Assembly: GCA_017474455.1 (NCBI GenBank) | Contig: JAFVHP010000024.1 | Location: 49,826 to 113,825 of the forward strand | Reading direction: 5' to 3' | Origin: Lachnospiraceae bacterium | Lineage (GTDB): Bacteria; Bacillota; Clostridia; Lachnospirales; Lachnospiraceae | DNA length: 64,000 bases | In this document: piece after piece, positions 59,833-64,000 of the stretch | How the letters are laid out: each line of letters starts with the position of its first letter | Position numbering within the stretch: position 1 is the first letter of the stretch | Position numbers and translations under genes: made by a program | Notes under the pieces: model-generated | The model's database searches: none | Told to the model about the DNA's origin: nothing | The model's input: the letters and a program-made list of their open reading frames with translations, nothing else

Positions 59833-59907
59833 GTTACATGCGAGCCTGAGAGTAGCATGTCGAAGCAGGAGATAAAATGGTCATTTCAAAAAAAGGAAGA
59901 CGTCATC

Positions 59908-61866
59908 ATGAAAAATCAACTGATTCTCGCAGCTGCAGCAGTACCGGACCTTAAAGTTGCAGATGTGGATTATAACACGGATCAGATCGTTCGTCTGATC
60001 AAAGAAAATTCTGAATGCGGTCTGATCGTTTTCCCGGAATTGTCTGTGACCGGATATACTTGTGCTGACCTGTTTGGAAGCGGACTGCTTCTGGAGAAAG
60101 CCCAGGACGGCATGATCAGGATTGCCGAGGCAACAAAGGAATATTCGGGCCTTACTGCGATCATCGGGGTGCCGATCCGGTTTGAAAACAATCTGTATAA
60201 CTGCGCGGCCGTTATATCCGGAGGCAATATCTGCGCCATCATTCCAAAACAATACATCCCTTCTTATTCCGAGTTCTATGAGGGCAGATGGTTCTCCTCG
60301 GGGAAAGGTTTGACAAAACGCTCCGTACGGATTCATGGGAAGGATATTCCTTTTGGAACGGATATTCTTGCAGAGGATCCTGAAAGCGGGGCAGTCCTGG
60401 GTATAGAGATCTGTGAGGATCTCTGGGTGCCTGATAAACCGAGTACACACATGTGCCTTGCAGGGGCAAACATCATCGCCAATCTGTCCGCCTCGGATGA
60501 GTTGATCGGCAAGGAGGAATACCGCAGACGGCTTGTAGAATATCAGAGCGGGTCATGCTACTGCGCGTATGTCTATGCCTCTGCAGGTGTGGGTGAAAGC
60601 AGCACGGATCTTGTTTTTTCGGGCCATACGCTTATTGACCAATCCGGAACGGTTCTTCAGGAAGATATTTTTCCGCGGTGTCCTTCCGTAAGCACCGGTG
60701 TCATTGATCTGGTGCGTATTATGTACGACAGAAGACATCAGAATACATTTGAGAACGCTGACGAGAACATGTATCGAAGGGTGATCGTAAATATTCGGGC
60801 TTTCCGTACCGGCAAGGCTTCGATCAGTGAAATGGCAGATATATTAAAGGAACTCCCTGTCGTACTGAGCAAAAATCCTTTTGTACCGTCGGACGACCGG
60901 GAGCGGGGAGAAAGATGCAGAAAGATCATGCGCATTCAGGCAAACGGTCTGGCAACAAGGATAAAGGCAACCGGGATCTATAATCTTGTGATCGGAATAT
61001 CCGGCGGACTGGATTCCACACTGGCTCTGCTTGTCTGCGCCGAGGCGAGGAAGATCGTTCCGAATATTCGGATAATAGCTTATACAATGCCAAAGGAGGG
61101 AAACACATCCGGTATGACCTATGAAAACGCCGGAGAACTGATGAGGCTGATTGCCGATGAGGTCCATGAAGTGCCGATCAGCGAAAGCGTTCAGATGCAC
61201 CTGAAAGAGATCGGGCACAGCCCGGATTATCAGGGAGAAGGAGATTCTGCATACGAGAACGCGCAGGCAAGAATGCGCACTTACATACTGATGGATGTGG
61301 CCAACATGAGAAACGGGATGGTTGTAGGAACGGGAGATCTCTCCGAGCTTGCGCTTGGATGGTGCACTTACAACGGGGATCATATGTCCATGTATGCAGT
61401 AAATGCTTCCGTACCGAAAACGCTCGTGAGGTATATCTGCCACACATATGCGGAGACATGCGGCAGCGAAGAACTGAGAAAGGTGATTTTCGCAATATGT
61501 GATACACCTATCACACCGGAGCTTACTCCAAGCCTTGAAGGAAAAATCAGTCAGATGACGGAGGAAAAGATCGGAAAATATGATCTGAACGATTTTTTGC
61601 TGTATTATACGCTCCGGTATGGATTCGAGCCTTCCCGTTCTGCAGCTTACGCGATGTGTGCTTATCCGGAATTGGAAGGGAAAGAGATAATTAAAACAGC
61701 TGAACGTTTTTATATCAGATTTTTTACCCAACAGTTTAAAAGAAGCTGTCTGCCGGATGGGCCTAAAGTAGGAAGCGTTTCTCTGTCGCCGAGAGGGGAC
61801 TGGCGGATGCCAAGCGATGCTTCAATGCGCTTGTGGCTGGACGATTTAAAGGATGTGATGAAATGA
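59908..61866 (+). CDS. nadE: glutamine-dependent NAD+ synthetase
   Basis: A 652-residue enzyme that amidates nicotinic acid adenine dinucleotide to NAD+ using glutamine. The nitrilase-type domain has catalytic Glu (VFPELSVTGY), Lys (PKQYIPSYSEFYEG) and Cys (LGIEICEDLWVP). The synthetase domain has the P-loop VIGISGGLDSTLALL and VGTGDLSELALGW. I start at 59908 (MKNQLILAAAA) after AAGGAAG; an in-frame ATG at 59857 is less suitable. Codons are more AT-rich at third positions than in genes to the left, which with the flanking repeats suggests acquisition by transfer. Its end overlaps the next gene by four bases. Confidence 0.93.
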   Translation: MKNQLILAAAAVPDLKVADVDYNTDQIVRLIKENSECGLIVFPELSVTGYTCADLFGSGLLLEKAQDGMIRIAEATKEYSGLTAIIGVPIRFENNLYNCAAVISGGNICAIIPKQYIPSYSEFYEGRWFSSGKGLTKRSVRIHGKDIPFGTDILAEDPESGAVLGIEICEDLWVPDKPSTHMCLAGANIIANLSASDELIGKEEYRRRLVEYQSGSCYCAYVYASAGVGESSTDLVFSGHTLIDQSGTVLQEDIFPRCPSVSTGVIDLVRIMYDRRHQNTFENADENMYRRVIVNIRAFRTGKASISEMADILKELPVVLSKNPFVPSDDRERGERCRKIMRIQANGLATRIKATGIYNLVIGISGGLDSTLALLVCAEARKIVPNIRIIAYTMPKEGNTSGMTYENAGELMRLIADEVHEVPISESVQMHLKEIGHSPDYQGEGDSAYENAQARMRTYILMDVANMRNGMVVGTGDLSELALGWCTYNGDHMSMYAVNASVPKTLVRYICHTYAETCGSEELRKVIFAICDTPITPELTPSLEGKISQMTEEKIGKYDLNDFLLYYTLRYGFEPSRSAAYAMCAYPELEGKEIIKTAERFYIRFFTQQFKRSCLPDGPKVGSVSLSPRGDWRMPSDASMRLWLDDLKDVMK

Positions 61867-62573
61867 AACCGATTGTAGGAGTTATGCCTCTGTGGGATGA
61901 CGAGAAAGAAAGCATATGGATGCTTCCGGGGTATATGGACGGAATACATCATGCGGGAGGTATTCCCATCATATTACCGTTCTCAACTGATGAAACGGAG
62001 ATTAAAGGGCTGGCCGGACTGTGTGACGGATTCCTGTTTACCGGAGGACATGATGTTTCTCCAAAACTGTACAATGAGGAACCGTTGGATGGACTGGTAT
62101 CTTATTGTGAAGAACGTGATCGCATGGAAATGGTCTATTTGAATGAAGCGATCAGCGCAAATAAGCCAGTGCTCGGTATTTGCAGAGGGATTCAGTTTAT
62201 CAATGCTGCTTTGGGCGGGACGCTGTATCAGGATCTGTCACTTCAGCACCCTTCGGATATAGAACACCACCAGAGTCCGCCATATGATGTCCCGATCCAT
62301 GATGTAATGATCGCAAAGTTATCGCCACTATACAGTTGCCTTGAAACAGAAAAACTCTCGGTAAACAGTTATCACCATCAGGCGGTAAAAATGCTGGCAG
62401 ATGGTCTCAAAATAATGGCCAAAGCATCGGATGGAATTATCGAGGCAGTCTATATGCCCGGACATCGCTTCCTATGGGCAGTACAGTGGCATCCGGAATT
62501 TTCATGGAAGACAGACGAGAACAGCAGGAAGATATTCAAAGCATTTATTGAAGCCGCTGCAAATGCAAAATGA
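61863..62573 (+). CDS. class I glutamine amidotransferase, gamma-glutamyl-GABA hydrolase (PuuD) family
   Basis: A 236-residue peptidase C26-type hydrolase. The nucleophile Cys is in PVLGICRGIQFINAALGG, and the His/Glu pair is in AVQWHPEFSW. FLFTGGHDVSP is the typical family segment. Members hydrolyse gamma-glutamyl amides such as gamma-glutamyl-GABA or gamma-glutamyl peptides. It is coupled to nadE through a four-base overlap (ATGA); whether it supplies ammonia or only shares transcription is unknown. Same AT-rich codon style as nadE. Confidence 0.9.
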   Translation: MKPIVGVMPLWDDEKESIWMLPGYMDGIHHAGGIPIILPFSTDETEIKGLAGLCDGFLFTGGHDVSPKLYNEEPLDGLVSYCEERDRMEMVYLNEAISANKPVLGICRGIQFINAALGGTLYQDLSLQHPSDIEHHQSPPYDVPIHDVMIAKLSPLYSCLETEKLSVNSYHHQAVKMLADGLKIMAKASDGIIEAVYMPGHRFLWAVQWHPEFSWKTDENSRKIFKAFIEAAANAK

Positions 62574-62586
62574 CCGTAAAACAGAT

Positions 62587-62623
62587 CAAGACTCCCACAC
62601 TGCCATCATCGGCGGCGGGGAGC
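62587..62623 (+). terminator. right copy of the 37-base repeat, hairpin terminator
   Basis: CTCCC and GGGAG arms flank an inner GCC/GGC pairing; TTCTTTT follows on the plus strand, so it can end the nadE cassette. On the minus strand it lies just beyond the recombinase fragment. About 32 of 37 positions match 59698-59734. Confidence 0.6.
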
Positions 62624-62629
62624 CTTCTT

Positions 62630-63259
62630 TTATGCTTTGATGTCGATTGTGACTCCGGACTTGAAGTCGATGGTGAAGTGGTCTTCGAAAACCGTAATCT
62701 TCGTGATTAGGCGCTTGACCAGCGTCTCGTCAAAGTCCGTGATGGTGGTGGGCTGCTGCCGGATGAAATCCTGAAGGTCTCTGATCAGCCGCATCTGCTC
62801 GTCTCGGACAACGCTATCAACTTCGGCCTGCTTTCGCATGTCCCGGAGCCGGAGGATCTCGTCCGCGATGGCGTCATAGTCGTCCTTCTGGTTGGCTTTC
62901 TTTAGGAGTTCCTTCTGCAGTTCCCGGAGGCGTTCGTCGATGACCTCTGGCGACAGGGTGTCTCCCTGTTTGATTACCGTGGCGATGTTGGTCTGCAGGG
63001 CTTTCAGAAAGTCGTCTTTTTTGCAGAGCACCTGATTGATGGCCTGAATGACTACCTCCTGCAGGTATTCCTCATTGACCGTCCGCGCTCGGCAAACATG
63101 ACCGGTATTCTCTAATCGGCTGACGCACCGCCAGACGACGGATTTGCAGCCACGGTTGTTCCAGTGGACGCGCCGGAAGAATTCTCCGCAGTCGCCGCAG
63201 AAAACCATCTGGGCAAAACAGTGCTTGTATAGATTATTAGCGACTATTCCTTGTTTCAT
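62630..63259 (-). pseudogene. truncated large serine recombinase, C-terminal part only
   Basis: A 209-residue open frame corresponding to the C-terminal part of a large serine integrase: the zinc beta-ribbon (FCGDCGEFF, later WRCVSRLENTGHVC) and the coiled-coil region (LRELQKELLKKANQKDDYDAIADEILRL), ending in ITVFEDHFTIDFKSGVTIDI as in recombinase tails. The N-terminal resolvase catalytic domain (with its Ser) and the recombinase domain are missing. The frame begins at the point where it overlaps the end of a LysR gene. It is a decayed or deleted element and would not be an active integrase. Confidence 0.87.
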
Positions 63260-64000
63260 GTCTCAGCGTATAGCTGCGTACCGCGTTAAAGATCGCCATA
63301 TACTTGTTCTGGTCGGAGGTCCGGCAGGCCGCCCAATAGGTGGCGTGAGCGTCTTCGCCGTTGATCGGAATGGACACTCTCCCAGGTGTCTGATAGCCCA
63401 TCTCGATCATGCGGTCAGAGTTGAAAAACGGGAGGGTCGATGCTTCTATCAGTTCCCCCAGCGCCTCCGAACTGGTCTGAATAAGCAGGTCGGACTCGGA
63501 AAGATGCTTTTTGCAGATGTCCATCCAGAAACCGATCCTTCCGGAAACCAGAATTCGCATTCCGCGCATCTCCGCAAAGGAGATGCTTTTCTTATTTGTG
63601 AAGGGGTGGTTTTCGTCCACGGTAAGATAGATCTGCTCATCCATGTAGCGCTGGCAGTAAAGCGCTTTGTCTTCCGGAAGGGAATGCAGGATGATAATGT
63701 CATACCTTCGGTTCTTCAGCCCCGTAAGCAGATGCTCGTCCGTATCGACCAGCTCCGTCAGGATCGTTTTCTCGGTAAGATATTCCTGCAGGGAGGGCAT
63801 CAGCTCGTTGATTGGGAACGGGGAACTCGATCCGATACTGACGGTCCTGAGGCTCCGGTCGTGTGCCAGTACATGGTCGATCAGATCCTGATTGGCCTGA
63901 AGGGCTTTCTCCGCATATTCGGCAGCCACCTTGCCGGTCTCATTCAGGGAGAGCTTGCTGTTTTCCCGGTGAAAGATCGATACGCCCAGTTCTTCCTCCA
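63237..64000 (-). CDS. LysR-family transcriptional regulator, cut by the window edge
   Basis: Visible are 254 C-terminal residues of a LysR regulator. The window end gives the end of the HTH wing and linker (EEELGVSIFHRENSKLSLNETGKVAAEYAE), then the effector domain (TVSIGSSSPFPINELMPSLQEYL, through GRVSIPINGEDAHATYWAACR). The N-terminal HTH lies outside the window. Its last residues (RHETRNSR) come from sequence shared with the recombinase fragment, which overlaps by 23 bases, so the original 3' end may have been replaced. Target genes are not visible here. Confidence 0.85.
   Translation of the reverse strand, partial: EEELGVSIFHRENSKLSLNETGKVAAEYAEKALQANQDLIDHVLAHDRSLRTVSIGSSSPFPINELMPSLQEYLTEKTILTELVDTDEHLLTGLKNRRYDIIILHSLPEDKALYCQRYMDEQIYLTVDENHPFTNKKSISFAEMRGMRILVSGRIGFWMDICKKHLSESDLLIQTSSEALGELIEASTLPFFNSDRMIEMGYQTPGRVSIPINGEDAHATYWAACRTSDQNKYMAIFNAVRSYTLRHETRNSR

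Larger units (their letters stand above)
59492..59856. other. intergenic scar with triple repeats and a terminator
   Basis: This 365-base stretch holds no gene. It contains, in order, a short unremarkable part, three copies of a 23-base transposon-end-like direct repeat (59607, 59635, 59669), a 37-base direct repeat (59698-59734) that recurs at 62587, and a terminator (59789-59832). Its base composition is more AT-rich than the left neighbours. See the separate entries. Confidence 0.7.

Overview
The window looks like a chromosomal stretch from a gut-type anaerobic Clostridia member, most likely Lachnospiraceae or a close relative. This is judged from gene content and moderately GC-rich coding sequence, not from a marker gene. 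Supporting features are two C-glycoside-deglycosidase loci, a minimal SufC/SufB-like Fe-S assembly pair, an oxygen-sensitive single-chain Fe-S serine dehydratase, kynureninase, VanW and DUF-type proteins frequent in Clostridia, and sigma-A-type -35/-10 promoters. No rRNA, tRNA or CRISPR array was recognised.

Layout. 1-15.8 kb, mostly minus strand: a frameshifted M17 aminopeptidase, a small membrane protein and a complete oligopeptide ABC importer (oppABCDF) read as one peptide-uptake unit. It follows a coupled ornithine-cyclodeaminase-like/class V aminotransferase pair (the aminotransferase is frameshifted), a flavin-reductase-like gene, a MATE exporter, a YfcC-type carrier and a TMEM64-PlsC fusion. 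15.9-28.7 kb, plus strand: M19 dipeptidase, ABC exporter, PAP2 phosphatase, a C-glycoside deglycosidase island (separate beta and alpha genes followed by a natural alpha-beta fusion), an autoregulated HTH/membrane-protein pair, queuosine genes (YhhQ transporter, queF), a DMT permease, sufC/sufB-like and a DUF3990 protein. 28.8-30.45 kb: an uncharacterised PD-(D/E)XK-like gene and a 775-base AT-rich non-coding stretch with a motif recurring about every 64 bases. 30.45-37.3 kb: MATE exporter, radical SAM protein, free-Met-R-sulfoxide reductase, DUF5688, serine dehydratase, kynureninase, nitroreductase. 37.3-59.5 kb: mainly housekeeping and envelope genes (secreted proteins, nuclease, sugar aminotransferase, SRAP peptidase, ABC exporter, greA, VanW, AIR-synthase-like, Lrp plus aminotransferase, two-component system, mutS2, HtrA-like protein, YhaM, RNA methyltransferase). 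59.5-64 kb: a mobile-element scar with transposon-end-like triple repeats, a nadE plus glutamine-amidotransferase cassette between 37-base direct repeats, a truncated large serine recombinase, and a LysR gene whose 3' end meets the recombinase.

Functionally the window suggests a peptide- and amino-acid-fermenting anaerobe: peptide import, peptidases M17 and M19, serine, ornithine and kynurenine catabolism, and several exporters. The most interesting findings are the split plus fused C-glycoside deglycosidase island, a structured repeat family (copies near 10.87 and 52.88 kb) with compensatory base changes in its stems, and the mobile-element scar at the right end. Three otherwise well-formed genes each carry a single-base frameshift; real pseudogenes and sequencing or assembly indels cannot be told apart here.
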